DNA of 64,000 bases. It comes from Bradyrhizobium sp. CCBAU 53351 (GTDB lineage: Bacteria > Pseudomonadota > Alphaproteobacteria > Rhizobiales > Xanthobacteraceae). The notes below the pieces were generated by a model, which was given only the letters and a program-made list of their open reading frames with translations, ran no database searches and had not been told where the DNA came from. How positions within the stretch are numbered: position 1 is the stretch's first letter; each line of letters starts with the position of its first letter. Of the stretch, positions 45,049 through 53,842 are shown in pieces. The translations under genes and the position numbers were made by a program. Where the stretch lies: NCBI RefSeq assembly GCF_015291745.1, contig NZ_CP030059.1, positions 2,011,501 through 2,075,500 on the forward strand. The letters are read 5' to 3'.

Positions 45049-46251
45049 TCAAGACTCCGCGCCCCGCGCGTAAAGGCCAAGAGCCAGCAGGGAAAACGCG
45101 CTCATCACGACGCCCAGCGCCAACATTGCTTCATGTGACACTGTGGCGGCAAGCCATACGCCGATCGCGGCGATAATCATCTGCAAGAAACCGAGCAGCG
45201 CCGAGGCGGCGCCGGCCTTCTCGCCGAATGGAGAGAGTGCCCGCGCAGTGGCCAATGGACTGACAACACCCATGCCGAGAAGAAAAACGCACATCGCGCC
45301 CAGAAACGGCAGGAAAGTCGGGCTGATCATCGAGATGAGCAGGATTGCAAGGCTGCTGGCGGCCGTCCCGCACAAACCTGCCCGGATCGGGCCATCGAGC
45401 CCGTAGCGGGGCGCCAATCTTGTTGCGAGCATACCCGCGGCGAATACGATGAAGACGGTGCCGGCGAAAAAGAGGCCTAGCTGGATCGGCGTGAAGTGCA
45501 ACGCTTCGATGAATAGACGTGGCGCAGCGGAAAACATCGAGAACAAGCCGCCCATGGTGAGGCTCGAGGCGGCCGCGGGGGTAGCGAAGCGGCGGTCGCC
45601 AATCAGGCCGGCATAGGTCCTGCCGATGGCAGCTGGATTGAGCGGCGTGCCGATCGAATGGTGGGTTTCGCCGAGAACGATGCTGTAGGCAACGGCGCCG
45701 ACGGCGGCGAATATCGCGACCAGCGCGAATTCGGCGCGCCAGCCCAGGCTGTAGTCGAGGGCGCCGCCAAGCAGCGGCGAGAATCCGGGCGCTGCGGACA
45801 TCACGATCATGATGAGCGCCATCGCGCGCGCCAGTGCCGCGCCACTGAACATGTCGCGGGCGATGGCGCGAGACAGCACGGAGGTCGCGCAGGCACCCGT
45901 GGCCTGCACAACGCGGCCGGCCAGGAGATTGGGCAGGTCGGTCGCCAGACCGCACCAAACGCTGCCGGCAAAGAACACGGCAAATCCGATCAGGACCGGC
46001 CAACGCCTTCCGTAGCGATCCGACAGCGGTCCGACCAGGAGCTGGCCCAAGCCGAACACGGCAAGAAAGACGGTGATGGCGGACGTGACCGCCGCACTCG
46101 TGACATTCAATGAGATCGCAATCTGCGGTAAGGACGGCAGCAGAATGTTCGTCGCGAGCGTTCCCATCGCGGCCAGGACGGAAAGGACTGCGATCGGCAG
46201 GGTGCTGGACGCGGGAACGTCCCAGCGCACGGGATTGATCAGGTCGGCCAT
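45049..46251 (-). CDS. MFS drug/solute transporter (Bcr/CflA family)
   Basis: The 400-residue protein has 12 membrane segments. The Bcr/CflA signature is clear: LPSLPQIAISLNVTSAAVTSAITVFLAVFGLGQLLVGPLSDRYGRRWPVLIG, followed by VQATGACATSVLSRAIARDMFSG. Such proteins export drugs or metabolites. It lies downstream of the thiolase gene on the same strand by 95 bases, and the TetR protein on the other side may control both. It could export an intermediate or substrate of the pathway. Confidence 0.9.
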   Translation of the reverse strand: MADLINPVRWDVPASSTLPIAVLSVLAAMGTLATNILLPSLPQIAISLNVTSAAVTSAITVFLAVFGLGQLLVGPLSDRYGRRWPVLIGFAVFFAGSVWCGLATDLPNLLAGRVVQATGACATSVLSRAIARDMFSGAALARAMALIMIVMSAAPGFSPLLGGALDYSLGWRAEFALVAIFAAVGAVAYSIVLGETHHSIGTPLNPAAIGRTYAGLIGDRRFATPAAASSLTMGGLFSMFSAAPRLFIEALHFTPIQLGLFFAGTVFIVFAAGMLATRLAPRYGLDGPIRAGLCGTAASSLAILLISMISPTFLPFLGAMCVFLLGMGVVSPLATARALSPFGEKAGAASALLGFLQMIIAAIGVWLAATVSHEAMLALGVVMSAFSLLALGLYARGAES

Positions 46252-46345
46252 GGGAACTTTCGGAAATTAGGACAGGTACGTTAAGCGACGAGTGACGCGG
46301 TCCGCGCCGCTCGCCGAGCTCTTTCTTGTCCGACCGGCCGTGTTC

Positions 46346-47542
46346 TCAGCGGACGACGCGCTCGATCGCGATGGCGGTAGCTTCGCCGCCGCCAATGCAG
46401 AGCGACGCGACGCCGCGCTTGAGGTTTCGCGCTTCAAGCGCGTGCAGCAGCGTCACAATCAACCGCGCGCCCGTGGCGCCAATGGGATGACCTAGCGCGC
46501 AGGCGCCGCCGTTGACGTTCAGCTTTTCTCTGGGGATACCGAGATCCTTCTGCGCCGCCATCGCCACGACGGCAAATGCCTCATTGATCTCGAACAGATC
46601 TACGTCGCCAACACTCCAGCCGACCTTGTCCAACAGCTTGCGAATAGCCGGGATCGGGGCTGTGGTGAACCATTGTGGCTCCTGGCTGTGGGTGGCATGG
46701 CCCTTGATCTCGGCGAGCACTGGGAGGCCGTCGCGATCGGCCAGCGAGCGCTTCGCCAAGATGAGCGCCGCAGCGCCGTCAGCATTGGCGGATGAGGCGG
46801 CGGGCGTGATGGTGCCGTTGGCGCGGAACGCTGGCTTAAGTCCCGGGATTTTGGCGGGATCGACCTTGAGCGGATGCTCGTCATTGGAGATGATCCGGGG
46901 CCCGGCCTTTTCAGTCAATGTGACCGGAGTGATCTCAGCCTTGAAGGCGCCGCCTTCAACCGCCTTGCGGGCCCGCGTCAACGTCTCGATTGCATAATCG
47001 TCCTGATCCTTGCGGGTGAATTGATAGGCCTCCGCCGTGGCCTCGCCGAAATCGCCCATCGAGCGTCCGGTCTCGTAGGCGTCTTCCAGTCCATCCATCA
47101 ACATGTGGTCGATGATGCGGTCGTGGCCGGCGCGATAGCCGCCGCGCGCCTTGGCCAGCAGATACGGCGCGTTGCTCATGCTCTCCATGCCGCCAGACAG
47201 AACGGTCTCGGCGGAACCCGCATTGATGATATCGTGAGCCAGCATGGTGGCCTTCATGCCGGAACCACAGACCTTGTTGATGGTGGTGGCGCCGGTGGCA
47301 TCCGGCAATTGGGCGCCGCGAGCGGCCTGGCGTGCCGGCGCCTGGCCCTGTCCGGCTGGCAACACGTTGCCCATGAACACCTCGTCGATCCGCTCTGGCG
47401 ACAGCTTGGCCCGTTCCAGAGCTGCTCCAATCACGTGGGAGCCGAGCTTGTGGGCACTGAGCGGCGAGAGCTCGCCCATGAAGCGGCCGAGCGGCGTACG
47501 GGCTGCGGAGAGGATGACGACGGGATCGGAAGCGGCGGCCAT
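46346..47542 (-). CDS. Acetyl-CoA C-acetyltransferase (thiolase), TetR-flanked
   Basis: From the ATG at 47542, with AGGAG upstream, the protein has 398 residues. Cys92 lies in INKVCGSGMKAT, the His in GGACALGHPIGATGARL and the second Cys in ASLCIGGGEATA. It is closer to biosynthetic/degradative acetoacetyl-CoA thiolases than to the other thiolase in the region. A perfect 24-base palindrome in its promoter region, shared with the divergent TetR gene, is likely its operator. Confidence 0.94.
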   Translation of the reverse strand: MAAASDPVVILSAARTPLGRFMGELSPLSAHKLGSHVIGAALERAKLSPERIDEVFMGNVLPAGQGQAPARQAARGAQLPDATGATTINKVCGSGMKATMLAHDIINAGSAETVLSGGMESMSNAPYLLAKARGGYRAGHDRIIDHMLMDGLEDAYETGRSMGDFGEATAEAYQFTRKDQDDYAIETLTRARKAVEGGAFKAEITPVTLTEKAGPRIISNDEHPLKVDPAKIPGLKPAFRANGTITPAASSANADGAAALILAKRSLADRDGLPVLAEIKGHATHSQEPQWFTTAPIPAIRKLLDKVGWSVGDVDLFEINEAFAVVAMAAQKDLGIPREKLNVNGGACALGHPIGATGARLIVTLLHALEARNLKRGVASLCIGGGEATAIAIERVVR

Positions 47543-47567
47543 GGCGAATTCTCCTATTGATCGCTTC

Positions 47568-47591
47568 GTTATATGACGATAGTCATATAAC
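47568..47591. promoter_or_regulatory. TetR operator, perfect inverted repeat between thiolase and TetR genes
   Basis: Arms GTTATATGAC and GTCATATAAC are perfect inverted copies of ten bases, separated by GATA. It lies 26 bases before the thiolase start and 110 before the TetR start. Size, symmetry and place are those of TetR-family operators. Confidence 0.85.
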
Positions 47592-47701
47592 ACTGGCGAC
47601 ATTGCAATGGAATATTGCCCGCTCTCAAAGCGGTCCAGAGGCGCTGGTGGATGGGAACGGGTTCGAACAAGCGGTCACCCAGCAGCCTGCACGGAGGGGA
47701 G

Positions 47702-48325
47702 ATGCGTTACCTAGGAGACCATAGGCGCCAGACCCATCGCCGGATCGTCGAAAATGCCTCCTACGGCCTGCGTCAAAACGGTGCTGAAGGACTTAGCGTT
47801 GTCGAGCTGATGAAGCTCGCGGGTCTTACGCACGGCGGGTTCTATAACCATTTCGAGTCACGTGCCGCACTCGTTGGCGAGGCAATCGGGTTTGCAATGG
47901 ACCAAATGGTCGAGCGGTGGAAAAAGCTGGCGAACCGAAAGGCCAGCGGGGATCGCTTCGAGACGCTGATCGCCGATTATCTCAGTTCCCGTCACCGCGA
48001 CAATCCCAGACAAGGTTGCGCGCTTCCAGCTCTGGCCGCTGATGTTGCTCGATCGAGCCCGAGTGAGCAACGGGCGCTTGCTTCCAAGCTGGAGGAGATG
48101 ATTGACATCCTGATCGACGTGCTTCCCGCCGAGGGTCCTCAACAGGTGCGCCAAATCGCGACGAGCGCCATTGCGACCATGGTTGGATCGATCGTGCTGT
48201 CGCGTGCTGTCGGCGCCGGGAAGCTTTCCGACGATATTCTCGACGCCGGACGGATGACTGTCTGCGGCCGGCCTCACAAGCGGCAGCACAGAACGGCGAA
48301 GGCGATGAGCTGCGACAAACCATAA
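47702..48325 (+). CDS. TetR-family transcriptional regulator
   Basis: From the ATG at 47702, preceded by GGAGGGGAG, the protein has 207 residues. The N-terminal helix-turn-helix reads RIVENASYGLRQNGAEGLSVVELMKLAGLTHGGFYNHFESRAALVGEAI, standard for TetR. The C-terminal domain (about residues 75-180) would bind a ligand, perhaps a CoA ester. It is divergent from the thiolase/MFS pair and just before the molybdopterin oxidoreductase, and may control both sides through the palindrome at 47568. Confidence 0.92.
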   Translation: MRYLGDHRRQTHRRIVENASYGLRQNGAEGLSVVELMKLAGLTHGGFYNHFESRAALVGEAIGFAMDQMVERWKKLANRKASGDRFETLIADYLSSRHRDNPRQGCALPALAADVARSSPSEQRALASKLEEMIDILIDVLPAEGPQQVRQIATSAIATMVGSIVLSRAVGAGKLSDDILDAGRMTVCGRPHKRQHRTAKAMSCDKP

Positions 48326-48339
48326 TTTGGGAGGTGCCC

Positions 48340-50661
48340 ATGACGGCCGGCCAGTGGCTCAAGACAGCCTGCAACCTGTGTTACGTAAATTGCGGCATCG
48401 AGGTCTGGGTGAATGAGGGGCGCCTCGAGAAGGTACGAGGCGACCGTTCAAACCCGAAGTCGCAAGGCTATCTGTGCAACAAGGCGGCGCGCATTCCCTA
48501 CTATGCGCATCACAAGGATCGGCTCACGACCCCGTTACGTCGTCGCGCCGATGGCGGCTTTGATGAAATCGAGTGGGACGTCGCGATCGCAGAAATCGCA
48601 CAGCGGCTGCGGCACATCGTTGACAGCTATGGCGGCAGGAGTATTGCCCTTTATGGCGGCGGCGGGCAGGGCAACCACGCTGGCGGCGCCTACGCCAGTG
48701 GCTTGTTGCGTGCGCTGGGCTCGCGCAGCGTCTTCAACGCTCTTTCGCAGGAAAAAACCGGAGACTTCTGGGTCAATGGGCACATGTTCGGCAGCCAAAC
48801 CTGCCACACTTCGGAGGACGTCCATCATTGCGATCTCTTGTTTGTCATCGGGGCAAATCCCTGGATCGCGCACGGCTTCCCCAATGCGCGCGACCATCTC
48901 AATCAGATCCGCAAGGATCCCGCACGCAAGCTGATCGTCATCGATCCCCGGCGAACCGAAACCGCAGAGATGGCGGATCTGCATCTCGCGGTTCGTCCCG
49001 GTGCGGATACGTTTCTCCTTGGCGCGCTGCTGGCCATGCTCGTCCGGTCCGACCGGATCGACCATGCGTTCATTGAGGAGCACACGATCGGCTTTGCGGA
49101 AGTGCGGCAAGCGCTATCGAACATCCCCGTTGAGGAATGGGCGGCCGCTGCCGATATCTCGCTCGCGGAGCTGGAGCGCTGCGCGGCGATGATCGCGGCC
49201 GCGAAGGCCATGGTGGTTCGCGTTGAACTCGGCATCCAGCAAGGCGTCAACTCGACTCTCAACTCCTATCTCGAGAAGCTCTTGATCATGCTTTCCGGCA
49301 ATTTCGGCCGTGAAGGTACCAACCAATTGCATAGCTGGCTTCAGCCGCTATGGGGAAATTCTCCGAACCAGACATTCGCGCCGACCGGCGACGCCATCAT
49401 TGGCGGCTTGTTGCCGCCCAACATTTTCCCCGAAGCCGTTCTCAAGGACCATCCGGACCGGTTGCGCTGCGCCTGGATCGACAGCTCCAATCCCGCCAAC
49501 ACCGCCGCAAACACGGAGGCGGTGGAACGCGCGCTGAAATCGCTCGACCTATGCGTTGTGGTCGACGTTGCGATGACCGAAACCGCAAAGCTCGCGCATT
49601 ACGTTCTCCCGGCGTCCACACAATACGAGAAGGCCGAATTTACTCTCTTCAACTACGAGTTCCCGACAAACTATTTTCATGTTCGTGCCGGTGTTCTGCC
49701 GCCGCTCGCGGGCACCTTGCCGGAGCCGGAGATCTATACGCGGCTTGCGATCGCCCTGGGGCTTCTGCCGGGTGACAATGTGCTCGCGCCGCTCCGTGAA
49801 ATAGCGCGGCGCTCGCGACCTGAATTCGCCGCTGCCTTTCGTGCTTTCATCGCGGAAAACCCTGCGGCGGTGCCTGCCCTGGTGCTCTACCATACGCTGG
49901 GACAGATGCTTCCGGATGGCACGGCGGCCGCGGCTCCCTTGTGGAGCGCGGCACTGGCTTGCGCGAAGCGATCGCCGCAAGCCGTGCGGCGGGCGATCGG
50001 CGCATCCGAGGAGGTGGCGGACCATCAGCTCGGAGATCTCCTGTTCGACACCATCGTGGCCGCCCGGCAAGGCTCGGCGGTTACCCGGCACGCGTATGAC
50101 GAGGTCTGGTCACTGATCGCCCATTCGGATCGCAAGGTTCGGCTGGTCGTCCCGCAGATGCTGGAATGGCTGGCGCGTCTCGATCCGCAAGCCGCTAGCG
50201 CGCCAAAGGAGTTCCCGTTCGTGCTGGCGGCTGGTGGCCGTCGCATGTTCAATGCCAACCAGATATTTCGCGATCCGGCGTGGCGTCGCGACGATCCGGA
50301 CGGCGCCCTGTTGATCAATTCGAGCGATCTGATCGAGCTGGGTGCGAAGGATGGCGACTGGATCGCCGTCGAGTCGTCGGTCGGGCGGCTCGTTGTCCGC
50401 TGCAAGGTCGATGACGCCATGCGGAAAGGCCAATTGGCGCTGCCGCACGGCTACGGTCAGGCATACCCGACACCAGACGGAGAGCGCCTGATCAACGGAC
50501 CGCGCATCAATCTGCTCACCGAGAGCGGCAACCGCGATCCCATCGCGGGCACGCCCTACCACAAGAACGTCCCGGTGCGCTTGTCCCCAGTGTCCGGGCA
50601 CGAAGCTGCCGCCCATCAGTCGCAATCCGAGCGAATTCACAAGAGAGCGGCCGGACAATAG
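48340..50661 (+). CDS. Molybdopterin oxidoreductase, DMSO reductase superfamily
   Basis: The 773-residue protein starts KTACNLCYVNCGIEVWVNEGRLEKVRGD, a CxxCxxxC motif with a fourth Cys in GYLCNKAAR, for one [4Fe-4S] cluster. Further molybdopterin-binding segments are FVIGANPWIAHG, IVIDPRRTETAEMADLHLAVRPGAD and ESGNRDPIAGTPYHKN near the end. There is no Tat signal, so it acts in the cytoplasm. The ATG at 48340 follows GGGAGG. No small electron-transfer subunit lies next to it. The substrate is unknown; hydroxylation or reduction of a ring compound is a guess. Confidence 0.9.
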   Translation: MTAGQWLKTACNLCYVNCGIEVWVNEGRLEKVRGDRSNPKSQGYLCNKAARIPYYAHHKDRLTTPLRRRADGGFDEIEWDVAIAEIAQRLRHIVDSYGGRSIALYGGGGQGNHAGGAYASGLLRALGSRSVFNALSQEKTGDFWVNGHMFGSQTCHTSEDVHHCDLLFVIGANPWIAHGFPNARDHLNQIRKDPARKLIVIDPRRTETAEMADLHLAVRPGADTFLLGALLAMLVRSDRIDHAFIEEHTIGFAEVRQALSNIPVEEWAAAADISLAELERCAAMIAAAKAMVVRVELGIQQGVNSTLNSYLEKLLIMLSGNFGREGTNQLHSWLQPLWGNSPNQTFAPTGDAIIGGLLPPNIFPEAVLKDHPDRLRCAWIDSSNPANTAANTEAVERALKSLDLCVVVDVAMTETAKLAHYVLPASTQYEKAEFTLFNYEFPTNYFHVRAGVLPPLAGTLPEPEIYTRLAIALGLLPGDNVLAPLREIARRSRPEFAAAFRAFIAENPAAVPALVLYHTLGQMLPDGTAAAAPLWSAALACAKRSPQAVRRAIGASEEVADHQLGDLLFDTIVAARQGSAVTRHAYDEVWSLIAHSDRKVRLVVPQMLEWLARLDPQAASAPKEFPFVLAAGGRRMFNANQIFRDPAWRRDDPDGALLINSSDLIELGAKDGDWIAVESSVGRLVVRCKVDDAMRKGQLALPHGYGQAYPTPDGERLINGPRINLLTESGNRDPIAGTPYHKNVPVRLSPVSGHEAAAHQSQSERIHKRAAGQ

Positions 50662-50677
50662 TCGAAGGGAGCGTCAA

Positions 50678-51382
50678 ATGACCGAGAAGCCAATCGCGAT
50701 CGTGACCGGGGTGGGCCCGGGCACGGGAGCTGCCATCGTCAAGTGCTTCTCTGCCGGTGGTTTCCGTATCATCGCGCTTGCCCGCTCTGCAGGGCTCATC
50801 GATCGGCTTGCGCAAGAGCTTCCCGACGTGCACGCGATGACCTGCGACGTATCGGACGAAAGCCAGGTGCGGACTGTGGTCACAGACGTAAAGCGGCGTT
50901 TTGGCCCGGCTGACGTTCTCATCCACAACGCGGTCGGCGGGGGCTGGGGGAATTTTCGCGAGATCGATCCGAAGATGCTGAGGGGCAACTTCGAAGTCAA
51001 TGTGATGGGCCTATTGTACTTGGCCCGGGAAGTGGCGCCTCACATGATCGATCGCGGCAGAGGTGCAATCCTTGTGACCGGAAACACGTCTTCGATCCGA
51101 GGCAAAGCCAATTTCGCCGGCTTCGCGCCGACCAAGGCGGCACAGCGCATTTTGGCCGAGTCGATCGCACGTGACTTGGGACCTCTCGGTGTGCACGTCT
51201 CCTACGTTCTCATCGACGCCGTTATCGATACGCCCCGGATGCGTGCGCGGATGAGCGACAAACCGGATGAATTCTTCATCAAGCCGGCGGCGATCGCCGA
51301 CGAATTGTTGCATCTCTACGGTCAGGACCGCTCGGCCTGGTCGTTTCTCACGGAACTGCGGCCATTCAACGAAAATTGGTGA
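50678..51382 (+). CDS. Atypical short-chain dehydrogenase, no catalytic Tyr (copy 3)
   Basis: The 234-residue protein starts IAIVTGVGPGTGAAIVKCF, with the GxGxG of an SDR Rossmann fold shifted. The Tyr of YxxxK is Phe149 (GFAPTK), with Lys153 kept and Ser in TGNTSS. The end WSFLTELRPFNENW matches the other copies. It starts 16 bases after the molybdopterin oxidoreductase stop, in one operon with it. Its sequence is more distant from copies 1 and 2. Confidence 0.86.
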   Translation: MTEKPIAIVTGVGPGTGAAIVKCFSAGGFRIIALARSAGLIDRLAQELPDVHAMTCDVSDESQVRTVVTDVKRRFGPADVLIHNAVGGGWGNFREIDPKMLRGNFEVNVMGLLYLAREVAPHMIDRGRGAILVTGNTSSIRGKANFAGFAPTKAAQRILAESIARDLGPLGVHVSYVLIDAVIDTPRMRARMSDKPDEFFIKPAAIADELLHLYGQDRSAWSFLTELRPFNENW

Positions 51383-51452
51383 TGCTCGAACACGGACACG
51401 GCGCGCTGGGTCACTTTGGATAGCTCTCCGCGGGACTTGAAAGGTCAGAAGC

Positions 51453-52274
51453 ATGACTGATGGATCCATCTTGGTTGACACGGGGACGGACGAATTGCTG
51501 TGCGCGATCAGGGATCGCGTCGCGGTGATTACCTTGAACCGACCCGAAGCCCGAAATTCGTTATCCGATCATCTTACGCCGGCGTTGCGCCGGATGATCA
51601 AACGGAATGGAGATGATCCTCAGGTCGGAGCCCTCCTGATTACCGGTGCAGGCACTGCGTTCTGTTCGGGCGGCGACGTCAAGGGGATGGGCGGCAACTC
51701 TGCCCCGCCGGCCATGTCAGTCAGCGACAAGGTTGCGCGGTTGCGGGAACGTCAGCGAACCCTGACCGGCGTACTTGTTTCGGTGCGCAAGCCCACCATC
51801 GCGGCTTTGCCGGGACCGGCGGCTGGCGCCGGGCTTGCGATCGCACTCGCTTGCGACCTTCGTATTGCAGCCGAATCCGCGATCATGACGACTGGCTACG
51901 CCAGGATTGCGCTCACCGGCGATTACGGCATTTCGTGGCTGCTGACCCGGCTGGCGGGGACGGCGCGTGCCCGCGAACTGATGTTCTTGTCTGAACGGAT
52001 CACTGCACGGCGCTGCGAAGAATTGGGCCTTATCAATCGCGTGGTGCCCGATTCCGAACTGCAAAGCGCAGCATTCGAAATGGCGAGAGGATTGGCGAAT
52101 GGCCCGGCGAGCGCCTATGCCTCCATGAAGGACAATCTCGACCTTGCGCTGTCGGCCGACTTCCTGACGTCACTGGATCAGGAGGCCGAGAGGATGGTCC
52201 TCGCGGCGGGCACTGCGCAGCACACCGAAGCCGTCCGGGCATTTATCGAGAAACGTCCGCCGACTTACAGGTGA
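51453..52274 (+). CDS. Enoyl-CoA hydratase/isomerase family protein
   Basis: The 273-residue crotonase has AVITLNRPEARNSLSD, the oxyanion-hole segment FCSGGDVKGM and PGPAAGAGLAIALACDLRIAAESA. Glu144 is absent (Ala-Gly-Leu). In place of Glu164 there is YARIALTGDYGISWLL, with an Asp in the position used by PaaG-type isomerases. It may be a ring-opening or double-bond isomerase. It follows the SDR gene on the same strand, after a 70-base gap. Confidence 0.88.
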   Translation: MTDGSILVDTGTDELLCAIRDRVAVITLNRPEARNSLSDHLTPALRRMIKRNGDDPQVGALLITGAGTAFCSGGDVKGMGGNSAPPAMSVSDKVARLRERQRTLTGVLVSVRKPTIAALPGPAAGAGLAIALACDLRIAAESAIMTTGYARIALTGDYGISWLLTRLAGTARARELMFLSERITARRCEELGLINRVVPDSELQSAAFEMARGLANGPASAYASMKDNLDLALSADFLTSLDQEAERMVLAAGTAQHTEAVRAFIEKRPPTYR

Positions 52275-52353
52275 GACTGTCTCAATTTATTGCTCCGAAG
52301 TTCTAGGCTGCCGCGCTCGCGACCGCACAAGCCGGAGATTTCAAGCGCATTGC

Positions 52354-52785
52354 TCATTCGACTGGCGCGATACGAATGGAACGCGTTCCGATCGGAGCCC
52401 CGGTCGCACGGTCGATCGTAAGGGGATCGATCTCCGTTCCGCCCTCGGCGTCGTAGAACCGGATCATCTTGCCTCCGCCGCGATGCTTGCGTCCCCACGC
52501 GCCGATCGCGAAGAGCACCGGCAAAAAGTCGCGCCCGGCTTCCGTCAGCACATATTCGTCCCGTGGCGGACGGTCCGAATAACGACGTTTCTCCAGCAGC
52601 CCTTCCTCGACGAGGGCTGAAAGCCGCCCTGTCAGCATCGTTGGCGCGATACCGAGACTCTTTCGAAAGTCATCGAAGCGGGTCAGGCCTCCATGGGCGT
52701 CGCGCATGATCAACATGCTCCACGCGTCCCCGACAATCGCCAGGCTCCGGGCGATCATACAGGGTTGGGTCGAAAGTTTTTTCAT
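52354..52785 (-). CDS. HxlR-family transcriptional regulator
   Basis: The 143-residue protein has the HxlR core CMIARSLAIVGDAWSMLIMRDAHGGLTRFDDFRKSLGIAPTMLTGRLSALVEEGLLEKRRYSDRPPRDEYVLTEAGRDFLPVL. The N-terminal Cys next to the winged helix is a possible redox switch, as in HypR-type members. A perfect TTTAGTA/TACTAAA dyad lies 12 bases upstream of its start codon in the divergent region with the hydrolase gene, so it likely represses both. Confidence 0.92.
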   Translation of the reverse strand: MKKLSTQPCMIARSLAIVGDAWSMLIMRDAHGGLTRFDDFRKSLGIAPTMLTGRLSALVEEGLLEKRRYSDRPPRDEYVLTEAGRDFLPVLFAIGAWGRKHRGGGKMIRFYDAEGGTEIDPLTIDRATGAPIGTRSIRIAPVE

Positions 52786-52796
52786 GTAAGTCTCGT

Positions 52797-52819
52797 TTTA
52801 GTAGTGACTTCGTACTAAA
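52797..52819. promoter_or_regulatory. HxlR operator dyad between regulator and alpha/beta hydrolase
   Basis: TTTAGTA (52797-52803) and TACTAAA (52813-52819) are perfect inverted seven-base arms with a nine-base spacer, in the divergent promoter region. The half-site also occurs in front of the other HxlR gene (33426-33433). Typical HxlR sites have such AT-rich arms. Confidence 0.75.
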
Positions 52820-52872
52820 TTGATAGTAACGCATCGTTCGTCGATGTTCCAGAGCAAATTGAGAAGGCCGGA

Positions 52873-53808
52873 ATGAGCAAGACAGAACAGGGAATTGCGC
52901 TGATTCCGGGTGCTTCCGGTGCCGGCCGAGCGATGGAGCAAGTGATGTCAAACTATGTCAGCCACCCGGGATCGGTCGTGCGCTATGTCGATGCGCCGAA
53001 TCTCTCGATCAGTGCCGCAGGAATAACCTTCGCCTATCGCGATATCGGTCCGCGCACCGGCGTGCCGCTGATCCTTCTCAACCATTGGGCCGCGGTTCTC
53101 GACAATTTCGATCCGCGGATCGTCGATGGCCTCGCCACTAGGCATCGTGTGATCGCGATCGACTACCAGGGTATCGGCGCTTCAAGCGGGAAAGCGCCTG
53201 TTACCGTTGGCGAAATGGCGCGAGATACAATTGCTCTGGTCGCCGCGCTGGGTTTTGAAAAGATCGATCTGCTCGGCTTTTCCCTCGGCGGCTTCGTGGC
53301 GCAGGAGATCGCGCTGAAGGCCCCTGGTCTCGTGCGAAAGCTGATTCTGACCGGCACGGGCCCGGCAGGCGGCGAAGGTATCGAGAAAGTTGGGCCGGTG
53401 TCGTGGCCGCTGATGATCAAAGGCTTGCTGACTTTGCGAGACCCGAAATTCTACCTGTTCTTCACCTCGACGGCCAATGGCCGCCGAGCCGCAAAGGCTT
53501 TTCTCGCAAGGCTGAAGGAGCGCAAGGCAGATCGGGACAAAGCAGCCACACCAGCGGCCTTGTTGCGGCAGCTCAAGGCGATCAAGAGCTGGGGCCAGCA
53601 GGCGCCTCAGGATCTCGGCAGCATCCGCATCCCGGTCCTGATCGCGAATGGCGATAACGATATCATGGTGCCGACCGCAAACAGCGCCGACATGGCACGG
53701 CGTATCCCTGGCGCACAATTGGTCATCTACGAAGATGCCGGGCATGGCGGGATTTTCCAGTACCACGCCGATTTCGTGCTGAAGGCGCTGTCCTTCCTCG
53801 ACGCTTGA
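52873..53808 (+). CDS. Alpha/beta-hydrolase, with SDR-like N-terminal leader
   Basis: The hydrolase fold runs from about residue 50. The nucleophile is in LLGFSLGGFVAQE, the acid in LIANGDNDIMVP and the His in YEDAGHGGIF. The first 25 residues read GIALIPGASGAGRA, like the start of an SDR Rossmann domain. That segment may be the remnant of a former SDR gene. A second start, ATG at 52948, has GGAG six bases upstream and gives a clean 286-residue hydrolase. Either may be used. HxlR repression is likely. Confidence 0.87.
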   Translation: MSKTEQGIALIPGASGAGRAMEQVMSNYVSHPGSVVRYVDAPNLSISAAGITFAYRDIGPRTGVPLILLNHWAAVLDNFDPRIVDGLATRHRVIAIDYQGIGASSGKAPVTVGEMARDTIALVAALGFEKIDLLGFSLGGFVAQEIALKAPGLVRKLILTGTGPAGGEGIEKVGPVSWPLMIKGLLTLRDPKFYLFFTSTANGRRAAKAFLARLKERKADRDKAATPAALLRQLKAIKSWGQQAPQDLGSIRIPVLIANGDNDIMVPTANSADMARRIPGAQLVIYEDAGHGGIFQYHADFVLKALSFLDA

Positions 53809-53842
53809 CGCTGCGACCAAATTTCAAATTGGAGATGACATC

